Origin: Trichopria drosophilae | Taxonomy: Eukaryota > Arthropoda > Insecta > Hymenoptera > Diapriidae | Assembly (NCBI GenBank): GCA_030407085.1 | Contig: CM059582.1 | Location: 68,343,501-68,407,500, forward strand | Reading direction: 5' to 3' | Length of the DNA: 64,000 bases | Part shown: positions 22,336-34,508 of the stretch, one piece after another | Layout of the letters: every line of letters begins with the position of its first letter | Numbering within the stretch: the stretch's first letter is position 1 | Made by a program: the position numbers and the translations under genes | The notes under the pieces: model-generated | Database searches by the model: none | What the model saw: only the letters and a program-made list of their open reading frames with translations | What the model was told of the DNA's origin: nothing

Positions 22336-23214
22336 ATGAAAATGGATGTTATGAATATTTCTGGTGGAGATATTAAGGATGAATTAAAAAAAAAGTTTAT
22401 GATCTTTTCATTACACTTGCATAGTATACCTTCAATTCCTGCAAATGTGGTGCAAGATATCATACATGAAGTGGCAATCCTAATAAGTGAAACATTTATA
22501 CCGTTCTTAAACCAAGGCATTCAATCTAAAATACGACAACACTGCTCACCCGATGTTTGCGGAGCAGTCGAAGCCTTTATGAATGAGAACAAATTGCCAT
22601 TGCAGGATCTGTCAACATTACATTTATGCCTAAAAGCATACAGAGAGTCAAATTTATTTATTCAGCCGGAGAACTTCGGAATTGGACATGAACGAGTTTT
22701 CCAGATCGTTAACGAAAATGAAATCACAGTTTTAAGAGTTACTCGATTTGCGACGTATGTACCACTAAGACAGTCTTTGTCAGTTATTCTTCAAAAACCA
22801 GGAATCTTCGATTCAATACAACGATATATGACTGAACTTGCCGACGAAAGAATTGAAATTTCGAACATTCTACAAGGTGAACTCTGGAAAACTAAGTATG
22901 CGCACAAAAAAGATACGTACCCACTAACGTTATTCTCCGACGAATTTGAAACTGGCAATGCGCTTGGCAGCCATTCTGGCCAGCAAAAGTTACTTGCATT
23001 ATATGTATCGCTTCCGTTTTTGCCACCAAATCTTTCACATAAAATGGAAAATATTTTAGTCAGCACGCTTGCTTATGCTAAACATGTTAAATTATTTGGC
23101 AATAACGCAATCTTCTCCAAAGTTATTGATGACCTCAACTCATTAGCAACAGACGAGCTGCAATTAACAATCAACGACAAACCAAAAACTATTTATTTTC
23201 AGTTAGTACTATAA
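22336..23214 (+). CDS. Mobile-element-type ORF, 292 aa
   Basis: An uninterrupted 292-residue frame. A possible acceptor (TTGTTTGTAG, ends 22290) lies upstream. The central region carries YVPLRQSLSVILQKPG (about residues 135-150), FSDEFETGNALGSHSGQQKL (200-219) and ALYVSLPFLPPNL (221-233). These resemble a conserved core of a repetitive animal ORF family found in many insect genomes near transposons. No catalytic residues can be assigned. Such proteins are usually longer, with an N-terminal zinc finger and a C-terminal part resembling the exons at 922-21992, so this may be the N-terminal half of a related copy lying downstream of a C-terminal half. No frameshift is seen, which suggests youth or selection. 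Confidence 0.6.
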   Translation: MKMDVMNISGGDIKDELKKKFMIFSLHLHSIPSIPANVVQDIIHEVAILISETFIPFLNQGIQSKIRQHCSPDVCGAVEAFMNENKLPLQDLSTLHLCLKAYRESNLFIQPENFGIGHERVFQIVNENEITVLRVTRFATYVPLRQSLSVILQKPGIFDSIQRYMTELADERIEISNILQGELWKTKYAHKKDTYPLTLFSDEFETGNALGSHSGQQKLLALYVSLPFLPPNLSHKMENILVSTLAYAKHVKLFGNNAIFSKVIDDLNSLATDELQLTINDKPKTIYFQLVL

Positions 23215-23856
23215 GTAAACAGATTTAGGCAAGAACTGATTTTTTTTTAGGTTAGGATGCCACGTGGGAAAACGCTTCGTGAAAACAAAAGCGTAATTAA
23301 TATTTTGATGAAAATATTTATTTTTGAAGTTCTCTTAACGGGAGAATACCTTTCACAAAAACTTCCTTCGAATCTCCGTTTCTCGATGGCTCCGATTTTT
23401 CACGATATCGTGAGCCCTTCGACCGGCACATGTGTCGCGCGTTCCCTTTCGACTTGGGATTTCTTCTTCACGGAACCCGACTTGGTTAACCCCGAAAACT
23501 GTAGCCCAACTTGGCAAAAGTCCTGACGACCGCCGCAACCGATTTCGTTTCGTATTTTATCTTTTTTTCGCGCCACTGATTTTTCTCCGTTTCGACACAA
23601 CAAAATGTCTCCGTTGAGCACCCCAGCCACCTTCTCTATATCAGTCTCGAAACGGAATGGCTGACGCTTCGTTTTCCGTTCGATCCGCACTTCCCTACCT
23701 GCCGCAAACCCCACGAAACCAAATCACACCAATGCTGCCAACCACGAGGTTGCCCTTTTCGCAGTCGCCACCTTACCTAATCTTACAGTTCGTCCATCTT
23801 GACCAGAGGTTCGACCCTGAACCACCACTTAACCTAAATAACAAAAATCTTATACA
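23215..23856 (-). other. Probable 3' part of the gypsy-type element
   Basis: Lies directly downstream (minus strand) of the integrase stop and is richer in GC than its surroundings. It probably includes non-coding 3' sequence and perhaps an LTR. I could not find a matching LTR pair or target duplication, so no boundary is given. Confidence 0.35.
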
Positions 23857-25182
23857 CTACTTTTCCGCTGACTCCTCATCATCAGTTAGAACATCACATG
23901 TGGTAGGAACCTCACCGATACGAATCCATGGTTTCAATTTGTCGGAGGACAAAATGGCATTATAAGGCTTTTGACTCCGGTTATAACCTTCCTTGTCTGC
24001 GACTACGTACCGGTTGTTTTTTAGGACGACTTTAATCTCGTACGGGCCCCTATATTTCGGACGCAATTTTTGATTAACACCCGCCTTGACATTTAAATTC
24101 CGAATCATGACTAGATCCCCAACCTGATACAAGGAAGGCTTTTTGTGGCACCGATCGTAATAGTGCTTGTTGTACGATTGCACTGCCTGATTGGCAAGTT
24201 GTGCACTATTTCGAACGGTTTCTCTACTTTTTACAATGTCTTCATCAACATCCCTTAACTTATCAATATACGTACACAAATCCTTATCCGAATGCTTATG
24301 ATGATCATACCCGAGCAAAAGTTTACTCGGAGTGGATTTGATTGATTTGTGATACGTATTGTTGAGCACGTACTGCACCGATACCAGTTTTTCCTTCCAA
24401 CTACCAAGATCATGCACCGTTTTAGCCAATGTACTTTTTAAAAATCTATTTACACGCTCAATCTGTCCATTCGCCCACGGAGACGCTACGGCTACCAACA
24501 CATGTTTGATGTTCAACTGATTTACAAATGTTTGGAATTCATTTGAGGTAAACGCACTACCTCTATCAGAAATAATTCGCTTCGGAGTACCGAACATACC
24601 GAACAAGTAGGACAAATGCGACAAGACTTCCTTCGCATTCGTGGATTTCACCGCAAACAGCCATACATACTTAGTGTACGCATCCGTCACTTCGAAGATA
24701 TGTTTGTACCCATCCGGAGAGCTCTCCAGCGGTCCAAAATGATCCATATGCAGTGTTTCCATGGGTACCGAACCCTTTTCATTGATATGCATTTCCCCCT
24801 CTAATATATTCGGAGACAAAGAAAATTGCAAACATTTAATGCAGTGATCGATATAAGATTTAACTCTCATCTTCATGTTGGGAAACCAATAATGTCCCAG
24901 CAATCCCTTTACAGTTTTTTCGATCCCTACGTGTCCCAATTCATCGTGGTAAACTCTAATTAAATTATCTATCATGGTTTCGGGAACCACAAACAGCTGC
25001 TGGTCATTTTGCACCCTGAAGAGCATCCCATTTGACAATGTAAAACGCTCATTACCTACTGTCTCTACAGATTCGGCCAAATTTCGTAATTTAACGTCAG
25101 CTAGTTGTTTATACATCAACTCGTCCTCGAACGACAAAACATCTACAAAATATATCACTCTACTAAGAGCGACATGAAACCG

Positions 25183-25213
<31 letters not shown>

Positions 25214-25368
25214 GCGCGCGCACGCACACACACACATACATACACGCACACACCCACGCACACACACACCCACACACACACCCACGCACGTACGCACGCA
25301 TACACACACGCACACACACACACACACCCACACACACACGCACACATACACACACGCAATTGTATCAT
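23857..25368 (-). pseudogene. Ty3/gypsy-type integrase, 5'-truncated at a microsatellite
   Basis: A 503-codon frame. Residues 1-~63 are Cys/Val repeats read from the (CA)n tract and are not protein. From about residue 70 it is the C-terminal part of a pol polyprotein. It has an HHCC zinc site (H141, H146, C176, C179) and an integrase core with D209 (MDHFGP), D268 (SDRGSAF) and E304 (QIERVNR), the last pair in DX35E spacing. A C-terminal domain follows with YQVGDLVMIRN and KLRPKYRGPYEI, typical of gypsy integrases. Protease, RT and RNase H should lie upstream (above 25370) but are absent. The remaining frame is intact, so truncation is the main damage. Confidence 0.85.
25183..25358. repeat. 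(CA)n microsatellite with CG interruptions
   Basis: About 175 bp of CACACA with CGCG, ACGC and ACCC variants. It forms the truncation point of the integrase element, which suggests the rearrangement occurred in the microsatellite. Confidence 0.95.
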
Positions 25369-26640
25369 ATTCTTCTTGGCAAAATGAAGAAAACGACACC
25401 CATATGTACCTCGTAATTAAAAAAATCTACAGCCTTTGAATGAAAGCTAAATCGAAGCGTAACTCGTTTGAAAACACAACATTATTGGGTGGCACATCCA
25501 CAGCAAGCATTATATCACCATCAGAATTGATGTAAACTTTAGATTTAAACATATATGAAGACAGTATCAGTGTGTTAAATTGTAATTAATGATTTAGATT
25601 GCGAAAATTTGTGATATTTCATTATGAAATCGTTAAATGTTATTATTTATTTTGGTTATTATGCTATGGTAAAAGAAAGGGCAAAAAATATATATGAAAT
25701 AAAATGAATTACGCGTATTTTTTCGTGATCTTCTAACCTATAGAAATAAGATAAATGTACTCCAAAAGGTGTGCTTTGAAATAATTTTTCATTTTTTGTT
25801 TAAATTGAAACACTACACCTGGAGAAGTTCAATAAAAATTAAAAATTCGGTATATATACTCATATGTATGCCGCTTGCACCGGAACCGACATGGCGCATG
25901 CGCAACACGACTCTGAATAGGCTAAAGGGGAAGTCAGGTACAGAGGTGAGGGTTATAAGCTTGCAGGTGGTGCTGCCATCTTACCAGAACCAAATCTATA
26001 ACCTGTTACGGATCTACCGTAAAATGAATTGCGCGCCTATATGTATTCATCCGCGGTTTTCCGAAATGTGTTGTGCGTTGATGAATGGGGGTACGTGCGT
26101 TGCGTAAAAGTTAAATAAGTTCGGGTCTTAGAATTGACTGAACTTGCTTGGCACTTGGTCGTTCGACCAGACCCAAAGCATATCGCTCCTCAGTCGCGGT
26201 TTCGATCACATATAAATCCCGAAAGGGATGAGTAATTATAAAAGTAGTTAATTGAAATGTGTGTAAAATTGTATGATTCTGTTCAGTGTTCCAGATATCC
26301 GGCAAAATTGTACGCGTTGTTGGCGGTGGAAAGAGTGGATCCTTACTTTGCATCATCGGCGGGCATCGACCACGAGGCCTGGCCTTCCGAGACTACTGGC
26401 TGATGACAGAAGAAAACTAATTATGGCACAACGCTTCGCTCTTATCAGAGTCACTGGCACCTACAAAATAGGCACCAAGCATGGCAACTCCGGTTATCGT
26501 CGAAGTCCTTCCTTTCAACGCTATCAACCAAGAATTACAAAAAACAACAGCCTATCACAATATAGGAAAAAAATATAGAATTCACAATAAGAGACTACAC
26601 ATTCAATCCACAAAGTAACAATAATATAAAAGTGATTTAT
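25361..26640. other. No gene recognised
   Basis: Several short frames on both strands, none with a recognisable family or splice context. Confidence 0.5.
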
Positions 26641-27054
26641 CAAACAGCTAAGAGTCAAATCTATGCATGACTTTTCGACGAATGTCAAGATGACTGGGTT
26701 GCAATGAACAAAGGTTGAGTTACGTATGGATATCTGCCCACGATGAACGAGAGACTGGAATATAAGTGGATACAACCAAATAAATTGCTAAACCTGTTCC
26801 TCTCGGGACATGGCAATTTTAAAACATGGAAGTACGATATTGGTGTTGATCGAAACATTGCTTATTGTTCCTGCGGAGCATTGGATATTTCCAACCATAA
26901 ACTTGCAGAAAGCAACAAATTCAAAGAAATAAAAAATGAATACCTAGCTGAAATCGACAAGTCAGAACTCAATCTCTCAGAAATCTTAAAAACAACAAAA
27001 CCCTGCGTAACCTCTATAAAGTTTGCAAATGATTTACTTGATGAAAAAATGTGA
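26640..27054 (+). pseudogene. C-terminal fragment of a LINE polyprotein
   Basis: The frame from 26743 reads LLNLFLSGHGNFKTWKYDIG and then YCSCGALDISNH. The pattern GHG-(x)n-CxCG-(x)n-H matches the end of non-LTR retrotransposon ORF2, where RT/RNase H is followed by a Cys-rich zinc-like element. The same theme can be followed upstream to ~26640 in another frame, with stops between (DWVAMNKG). It is 5'-truncated and decayed. Confidence 0.65.
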
Positions 27055-28005
27055 AGTGAAATAATCGAAGAATTGGAGGAAAATGAATCATAAGAGAGAA
27101 GGACAGAGAAATAGAGAATAAGAAAATGAATTGTTTATAAAATCTACATATAACTAGATAAGAAATCAGAGACTCTCTGAGAGATAAGATTACTAAGAAA
27201 TTTTATTTTATATTGTTTTTATTTTGAATTGAAGTAATGGAATTTTTGGCAACTTAAGAAGTGGGTCGGAATCCACTCCAAAATGTAGGGCCGCATATAT
27301 TTCTCGACTCTCACATAATATGAAATGTTAAAAGTCATCGACAATAAGAATATATCTGACAAATCATTTACCTGTAGGTGATCGGTATTATTAAATATAC
27401 AGTCCAGATCTTCTGAAAGTAATTGTATTACATTGTGACTATTATAATAGAAGTTGTTTTCTTCGCTTAAGGGACGAGTACAATTCTATAATGAATGAAA
27501 AGATTTATATACTATACATAACAACATTTATCAGGACGAAGGCCACTTTACAACAGAGATTAAGGAGGGGATTTAGGTCCTAAGAAATAGTCGTCGCTAA
27601 GCCAAGATCGAAAAAGCCTGGCTTTTTCACTAAAAGTATGCGTTCCTCTCATGAGAATATTTCTTATATGATTGTCATGAAAAATTGAAACAGGATTTGC
27701 TTGAGACCGACATGAGAATGAAATAAAATCTCATGAAATTGAATATGGGGCATACAACTTCAATTCACTATTAATGACTGTATTTTTTCGGTTAAATATA
27801 TATGTTTTTCTATAATCCAATCTCTCGCACTCAACCGTTATAGTGTAGGCCAAGTTTATATTTGTATATACCTCAAAACCTTTAATGCGTTCATCTTCGA
27901 TATTTTGACTGTTGGTTACATCACATTTATCATCAAACTCAGTATTTACAGTATTTACACATTCTCTTATGTTATTTTCTTCATTATCAAATACGACTTC
28001 TTCAA
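27055..28005. other. No gene recognised
   Basis: AT-rich intergenic sequence without a supported feature. Confidence 0.5.
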
Positions 28006-28009
28006 AAAA

Positions 28010-28497
28010 AAAACAAATAAAAAAGTATAAATAAAAGGGTCTAAGAGGTCAAAATTTCAGTACAAAATATTCGTAATAGTATTTTGTGATCAATAATACA
28101 TTTCGTTTCACGTCATAAAACTATTATGTTTTATATGTTATACTTCATATAACATTGAGAATATAGGCCTACATACCTTTATTAGAATAGTCGTTTCCAT
28201 TTTTATTTATTATGTAATAATGTTTTTTGAACTTTTTTATGCTTTAATAACCAATTTCTAGAAATAATCGATTCTTCACTTTTAAAGTTTACTACTTTGA
28301 CATGTAACATTGAAACAACTTTTGTTCAATAGGTGCATTTAGCCGAGGGTTATACCACTTTTCTTTTACGTAGTAAACTTCAGAGTTATGACATATGAAT
28401 GGGAATGGGTGCATTCATGGGTGGATGAATATGATATTTTTTACAGAAATTTTGACCTCTTAGACCCTTTTATTTATACTTTTTTATTTGTTTTTTT
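28010..28497. repeat. Inverted-repeat pair (~60-bp arms, ~370-bp loop)
   Basis: AAGGGTCTAAGAGGTCAAAA (28036) and TTTTGACCTCTTAGACCCTT (28452) are the cores of reverse-complementary arms spanning about 28010-28065 and 28440-28497. Possibly a MITE or foldback. Confidence 0.75.
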
Positions 28498-28658
28498 TTA
28501 TTATATTATATTATATTTATTATATTATACCACTAATTTTCTTTCTGCAACACTTACGACATTTTATTACTGCTCCAATTTTGGAGAATTGTACATATTT
28601 AAACGCAATTTATTTACAAATTTTTAAACGTAATTTTCATTTAATATCAGATCAGGAA

Positions 28659-29161
28659 AACGAGATATACATATATATTAGTACTCGACTAGATACACCA
28701 GGTACTGCGCCTCGTCATCTTTTCTCATATTAGCTGAAATGCACGCACCAGGTGTGCGGGGTTGCCAATTACGAGGTCCAGGTGTCGCGCTCCGTAGTTT
28801 TTCATCATATTAGCTGAAGCACATGCACTAGGTGTTCGACGTCGCCGTCCTCGAGGTCGACCTTGAAGGTAATTTCAAGGTCAAATGCACTTGACCTTAG
28901 AACGACCTTAAAAGTGATTCTGAGGACAAACAGATTTGACCTTGAAATAACCTTCAAGGTCAACCTCAAGGACGGCGACGTCGAACACCTAATGCATGTG
29001 CTTCTGCTAATATGATGAAAAACTACGGAGCGAGACACCTGGACCTCGTAATCGGCGACCCCGCACACATGGTGCGTGCATTTCAGCTAATATGAGAAAA
29101 GACGACGAGGTGCCGTACCTGGTGTATCTAATCGAGTACTAATATATATGTATATCTCGTT
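28659..29161. mobile_element. 503-bp foldback element
   Basis: The two halves are near-complete reverse complements about a centre near 28910, from ACGAGATATACATATATATT at the left end to its complement ending at 29160. There is no coding frame on either strand that escapes the repeat. No clear target duplication is visible. Confidence 0.85.
28875..28962. promoter_or_regulatory. Cluster of TCAAGGTCA nuclear-receptor-type sites
   Basis: The consensus half-site of monomeric orphan receptors (FTZ-F1/ERR type, TCAAGGTCA) occurs at 28875-28883 (+), 28937-28945 (-) and 28954-28962 (+), with an 8/9 match at 28856-28864 (-). All lie within 110 bp at the centre of the foldback. Binding is inferred from the motif only. 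Confidence 0.5.
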
Positions 29162-29765
29162 GGCTCCGTGTAGAATTCGTCTCACCACGAAAAACAATAG
29201 AGGTGAACCGAGTTATAAAATTCGTCTCACCTTATACACAAAAATAGTATGTAGCTGGAACGAATTTCATATGACGGAGAAGGGATGAATTCCGTATGGA
29301 TTTCGGGTGTTTCCCGTAGAGCGGCGCGGCGCTGTATTTATCATGGCGCTACCTTCCATACGTTTAATGTTCGGACAGGCCCATACGAATATATGTTAGT
29401 GTCTATGGTCTTTCAGTGCACATTACCGGGCGGAAACGCAAAGAAAAATGATCTCGTTATGGAAACACAAAATATCTTTATTTAAGCGTGTATAGCGACC
29501 ACAATTTCGATACGACCGACCGCAACTACCCGGTTTTGACGAAATTCGGAAACCGAAAGAGAGCGAGGCTTGAGGAGACGCTCGTTTTTATAGAAGCTCG
29601 TTGCTTGGTACATAAACGGACCGTTGTCAAGGAAAGCTTTTCATTTATTTTTTATACTTTTCGATCCATCTAGAAATTTCATGCAACGTTCATTTTTTAA
29701 ACAATAATGTTTATAAAGATAACCACGTGTTTTACTGACTTATTCAAGTCCTGCTCTTGACACAG
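29162..29765. other. No gene recognised
   Basis: Moderate GC. Short frames only. Confidence 0.45.
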
Positions 29766-30350
29766 GACTAATCGGCTGGTAAAATTGAGCTTACCAGCCG
29801 AAAATACCGCCCGGTCCATTTTAACAGCCAACTTTACCATCCGAGTTTACCGACCTATTTTAACGGGTGATTTTACCAGCCGATAAATTACCGGGCGGTA
29901 TTACCGTCCCATTTTACCGGCCGACTTTACCAGCCGAATGTACCGGCTAATTTTACCAGCTGATATTACCGCCCGGCTCATTTTACCATCCAACTTTACC
30001 ATCCGAGTTTACCGACCTACTTTACCGACTGATTTAACCAGCCGATAAATTACCGGACGGTATCACCGTCCCATTTTACCGGCCGACTTTACTAGCCAAG
30101 ATTACCGCCCTGTCCATTTTACCAGCCTATTTTACCGTACAAATTTACCAGACGAGTTTACCGGCCTATTTTACCGTCTGCTTTTATCGCCTGATTTTAC
30201 CAGGATTAATTACCGGGCGGTTTTACCGGCCGGTATCTCCACCCGGTATTACCAGCCATTATTACCGACCCTGTGATCGCAATCTGCCTGGTAAATATGC
30301 CTGGTTTACCGTTCCAAATTACCATGTGGTAATACCGGCCGGTAAAACCA
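29766..30350. repeat. TTTACCrgCCGA minisatellite with higher-order units
   Basis: Dozens of degenerate 15-17-bp units built on TTTACC(A/G)(G/C)CCGA. A longer order is superposed: TACCGCCCGG starts at 29805 and 29967 (162 bp apart) and again, as TACCGCCCTG, at 30103. Within each, the series CCATCCGAGTTTACCGACC and GATAAATTACCGG repeats in the same order. The 3' edge (TTTACCGTTCCAAA) is also found at about 39450. Confidence 0.85.
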
Positions 30351-32184
30351 AAGATGATCGATTCTTTCCCTGTCGATATATTTTATGTTTATTTTCACCT
30401 ATCTATGTTTACATGAAAGAGAAAGACAACAAGTGAATTGGTGGACGCTGGTCTAGAGCATGAAAAATGGCTATATTTTATGAATTTTTTGTGACTCAAA
30501 AAAAGGATCAACCGAAAATCTATGTTATAGGTTTTATAATATAGATTTTAGAGAACAAATGCAAATTTTTTTATGTTAATTAATTTCAAAATTGCGGCTG
30601 TCCAACATTTCTCCGGAGACACCTTTTTTTCAGTAGGCCATTGGTCGAAGACGTAACCTCCTTAACTTTGGTCCTGGACCAAAAAATAAAATTTTTTTAG
30701 TTTCTATATAACAACAGCAAGAGGCGTACGTAGGATTTCTTCGGTATTATTTTTTTTTCGCGAAATGGTGCACGTTTGGACAAAAAGTTTAAAGTTTGAC
30801 GCAGAATGGAAAATTTGGTCATTTACACATTTTTTCCGGCAACCATCTTTTGGTACGTTATTTTTAAGACCCTAAAGCCCCTTTTAAGAAAAAGTAAAAT
30901 TTCGATTTTTTCAAAATTCTAGACCAGCGTCCCCTCTTAAATACAAAATTTTGTGTCTTTCATTTTGACTTCCCGATTCGATAGTCATTATAAACGCACA
31001 AGAAAGGAATAATTCATTTTTTAATAATAAGTCCAAAAAATATACTTTAGAGCAAACATATAAATAGCGATTATCAAACTGCCACAATGAAAATATATTT
31101 ACCAATCTGAGAATAAAGTACTGGAAAATGACTTCAAAATTTTTTTTGAAGTACATTAGTCGCTCCCAATGGCAGGTAAGAGGACAAAAAATGAAATATG
31201 CTTCGAAATGTGTGAAATTATGTAATCAAAGACAACACATATATTTTATAATCAGTATGATCATAATGGGAATATTTGAGATTCGTCACTTCGCCCCGTC
31301 CGCCACTTCGCTCCGTCTTCCCTACATTCAAAAAGTGAAAAATGACATCATTATATAGGTAATTTGCACGAAAGTGCTGGTCTACTCACAGCTTCGAAAA
31401 GATCCAGCACTGGAACTTCATAATACCGGGAAAATTTTCATTTGACATCAACATACCGAGGCTCAGCGACAGATAGCGCTACAAGCGCAGTTAATCCGAC
31501 GTAGTCCAAGGCTATCCGAATTTTGTCGCCGATCTAATCTATTGATCATTGCGCGTTAAGAATATTACCGCAGGCGCCGCACAGCACCGTAGGCGCATTA
31601 CAAGTTTTGAATTTAATCCTTAATACAATTTCGATGAACTTTAGGGCCCTTTACTCGATTCTAAAGATATACTTGTGCATAAAAGTAATATTAAATAATT
31701 TTGGGACCTGTGCAAAATTTGTAATAAAATTATCTCACGGCGATTAATGTTTTCATTCGTTTAAGACACGACAGGGGTATTAAAATTTTTAAGTAGGAGT
31801 TAATCTTCCTAAACATGCACGGCACAGAGTAAAGAATTTCTTTCTGTGCCCGCTGCTGGCCAGGAGAGGCAAATTTGCACGTTGAAGTTCTCTTCGAATA
31901 AATCCACGCAGGGAAAATTAACTACGGTGTTCCTAGACAAGCCTGTCGAAAGTAAATCATTGAGTGTCCTTTGGTGTTCGCTGCGGGCCAGGATGTGAAA
32001 ATTTACATGTCGCAGGCCTCGTTGTAAATCTACAAGCTTCGAAAATTAATTTTATGCTCTTACTTCTTCTGACGTCTTCATTTAAATGCACCTTCTCCTT
32101 TACGGCTTTAATTTCTTTTGTATATATATACGACATTACAACAGTCTATATGCCATAACCCTAATTATGATCTCGTGTTGAAAA
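30351..32184. other. No gene recognised
   Basis: Includes short frames at 30911-31358 and 31964-32158 that I cannot support. No splice-consistent exon series seen. Confidence 0.45.
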
Positions 32185-32275
32185 TGCGATGGTTAAGAGG
32201 TTAACGTGCTCGCCTAGTAAACTGAACGTCACCTAGGTCGCAAGTTGCAAAATGCAACTTTTTCTTGTAATATAT
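32185..32275 (+). repeat. tRNA-derived SINE-like segment
   Basis: GGTTAAGAGGTTAACGTGCT followed by CGCCTAG and, 30 bases on, CTAGGTCGCAAGTTGCAA is laid out like a tRNA A box, anticodon arm and degenerate B box. It is too divergent to be a functional tRNA. Confidence 0.4.
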
Positions 32276-32928
32276 GATAACGTTTTTGAATGCGCCCGCT
32301 ACGGCATAGACCCTCGAATAAACTGTTAACGGGGCCGATTATGTATAGTATTTATTTGTCTTGATTAAATGTCTGTGTTGTCCTATGTGTGATGATAAGA
32401 ACCTTCATCGATTAATCTCTAATCATATTGGTATTGGTATTATTATTATTGTTGGGAGTGACCGAATTGGCCGAGGCACTTGACTTTTAGCCTTTGCACC
32501 TTCCACGACCTCACCTACTCCTCTTCGTCCTCATTCTTTTTCCCGTTTACCCATCCACCATCATCCTTGGAGCTTTTTAGGCTCCTCCTCTGATAGTGTG
32601 GTGAGGCTCTCACCAGAAGTTGGAACACCAGCAGATACTTTTTTGGAGGTGTACTCTCGGAGTCCTACTCGGTGGCGAACTTCCACATCCTCGATGCTTA
32701 TAGGCGTCTAGGTGTCATGGTCACACTAGACCCCGCAGCATGAGTAGTTGCGCCCTCCTTAAGGACGGAAACCGGTGGCAACCCGTCTAAAGGGCACAGC
32801 CGATGTTCCTTCTCGTGTAAGAGGGAGAGCAGGAGGGACAGATGAGGTGGACTTACAGTTTTTAAGGTGGAATCCGAACCACCCGGTCCGTGAGCGATTT
32901 CCCACTCATTTTGTCCCCAAGAAATTTT
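32276..32928. other. No gene recognised
   Basis: A GC-richer stretch with a minus-strand frame at 32698-33093 that crosses an inverted-repeat arm. Not supported as a gene. Confidence 0.4.
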
Positions 32929-34508
32929 CAAGAAAATCTTCCTCTCTTGAAAATTAAGCGAGTGAGTGATATCGGGAGACAGCACGGATTCCCGATGTCT
33001 ACTGTGCAGTGAGGTTAAAGATGGAGCAGTGTATATATATATATTGTAACGCGTGATTTTTCTGAGGTCACGTATGGAGTTTCGAAATGCCAAATACTTA
33101 CTTTTACAGGGCGCCAGCCGTTCTTAAACGGCAAAACCTAATTCCCAACGTGCCAAATTGCCAAAAACAAACGAATAGCCCAATTGCTCGCGACCAACTC
33201 AAACTCGGAGAGACGTGAGGTCGGGGAAGGAACAAAGTTTAACTCATAGAAATAAGCTGAACACGTTGGTTATAGACGGAAATCTTTAATTAATCTAAGA
33301 CTCGGTTACAATACGGTACCGTCGACGCAGGTACCGAAGTTATGCAAAAAATAGTAAAAAGTGAATAATGAGATTTTAAGAACCGGAACGAAATCTATGG
33401 TAGAAAGAACGAACATATGAGACGCGGCTTATATATCTTATACTCGCGGACTAGTGCCTCACAAAGTACTTACAGTAACGTAGCCTTCGTCTCGAGGACC
33501 ACGACGATGAGGGACGAGGAAGAGGCTCCAGTCCTGGCGTCGTCGCAAATCCTGGGACCGCCACTCACTCATCCACACTCACACACACGAACGAGAACCC
33601 GGGCGCACGAGGCGAGCTTCCCGGAACCGAACTTTTTACCGCGGCGAAACACTAACCGCTCGTAATCCAAAATCCCAAAAACCCAAGGTTCAGCGGTATC
33701 GCCTGCCTCGTCGCACTTACGCGATGGCACGGGATGACTTCGTACCCACCGGAATACGCGACCGAAGATCTCGCAAAAGATATTTTTCCAGAAAGTACCG
33801 ATTTCTATCGAGCGCGACGTGGTACCGCCTAGCATCGAAACGAGAATGGCCGGTAGTGCCGCAGAAGCGAAGTCGTTGTCGGCGATGAAGAAGAAGGGGT
33901 AGAAGCAAGAGGCGTTGGCGAAACGGCGACGGCGAGGCCGGTTAGCCGTGGCAATCGTCGACGAAACTTGCGGCGAAGTAACTTGATCGGCGTCGTCCAA
34001 TCGGATTTCATCCTGTTCTCTCGTCCGGACGGACGAGACGAAGCGACAACGAGACTGTTAACTTGTCGAGCTGTTAGCGTTCCCAAGACGGCGAAGGCGG
34101 GACCGATGGTTGTAGATACCGAGACTCCATTGCAGTTGAAAGTCGTCGAGATGTTAAAACACGACGGTGCCCTAACGGGCGAGATACCGTAGCCAACAGC
34201 CGTTCGTGTTACCCCGATGTTCTAGATGTCCTCCAGATCCTGAAGAACCGTAACACAGATGACTACCTTACCGACGGTCGACACTTGCACCACTACGCAC
34301 ATAACATTCAGCATAATTTCCCATTCATACTTCCATACTAATCCAACGCTAGCGCTCTTCCTCGTCGATTCTCGACTTACTAGGTGTTACGCGAGACCCG
34401 ATGAAAGAGACAGAAGCTGCGATTACAGGGTATCTAATATACCACATCACAACTTATATATATATATCACTCACTCGCTTAATTTTCAAGAGAGGAAGAT
34501 TTTCTTGC
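32929..34508. mobile_element. Possible TIR element with ~40-bp inverted ends
   Basis: CAAGAAAATCTTCCTCTCTT (32929) and its complement ending at 34508 extend inward through TGAAAATTAAGCGAGTGAGTGAT. The enclosed 1.5 kb has no transposase frame but contains an LTR-like unit. No target duplication identified. Confidence 0.5.
33045..34255 (-). repeat. LTR-like segment
   Basis: Read on the minus strand it begins TGTTACGG (34255) and ends CGCGTTACA (33045). It has a TATATAAG core-promoter-like motif near 33430. The candidate flanks do not match as a target duplication, and no primer site follows, so this is a weak call. Confidence 0.3.

Noticed and set aside
25105..25416. Long Cys/Val- or His/Thr-rich frames on both strands
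   Set aside because: They are translations of the (CA)n microsatellite.
29766..30350. CRISPR-like array
   Set aside because: Units are contiguous and degenerate without constant-length unique spacers; it is a minisatellite in a eukaryotic genome.
32185..32275. Functional tRNA gene
   Set aside because: Box motifs are degenerate and the stems do not pair well; more like a SINE head.
33045..34255. Complete LTR retrotransposon or solo LTR
   Set aside because: Termini look LTR-like, but there is no matching target duplication and no primer site, so it was kept only as a weak feature.
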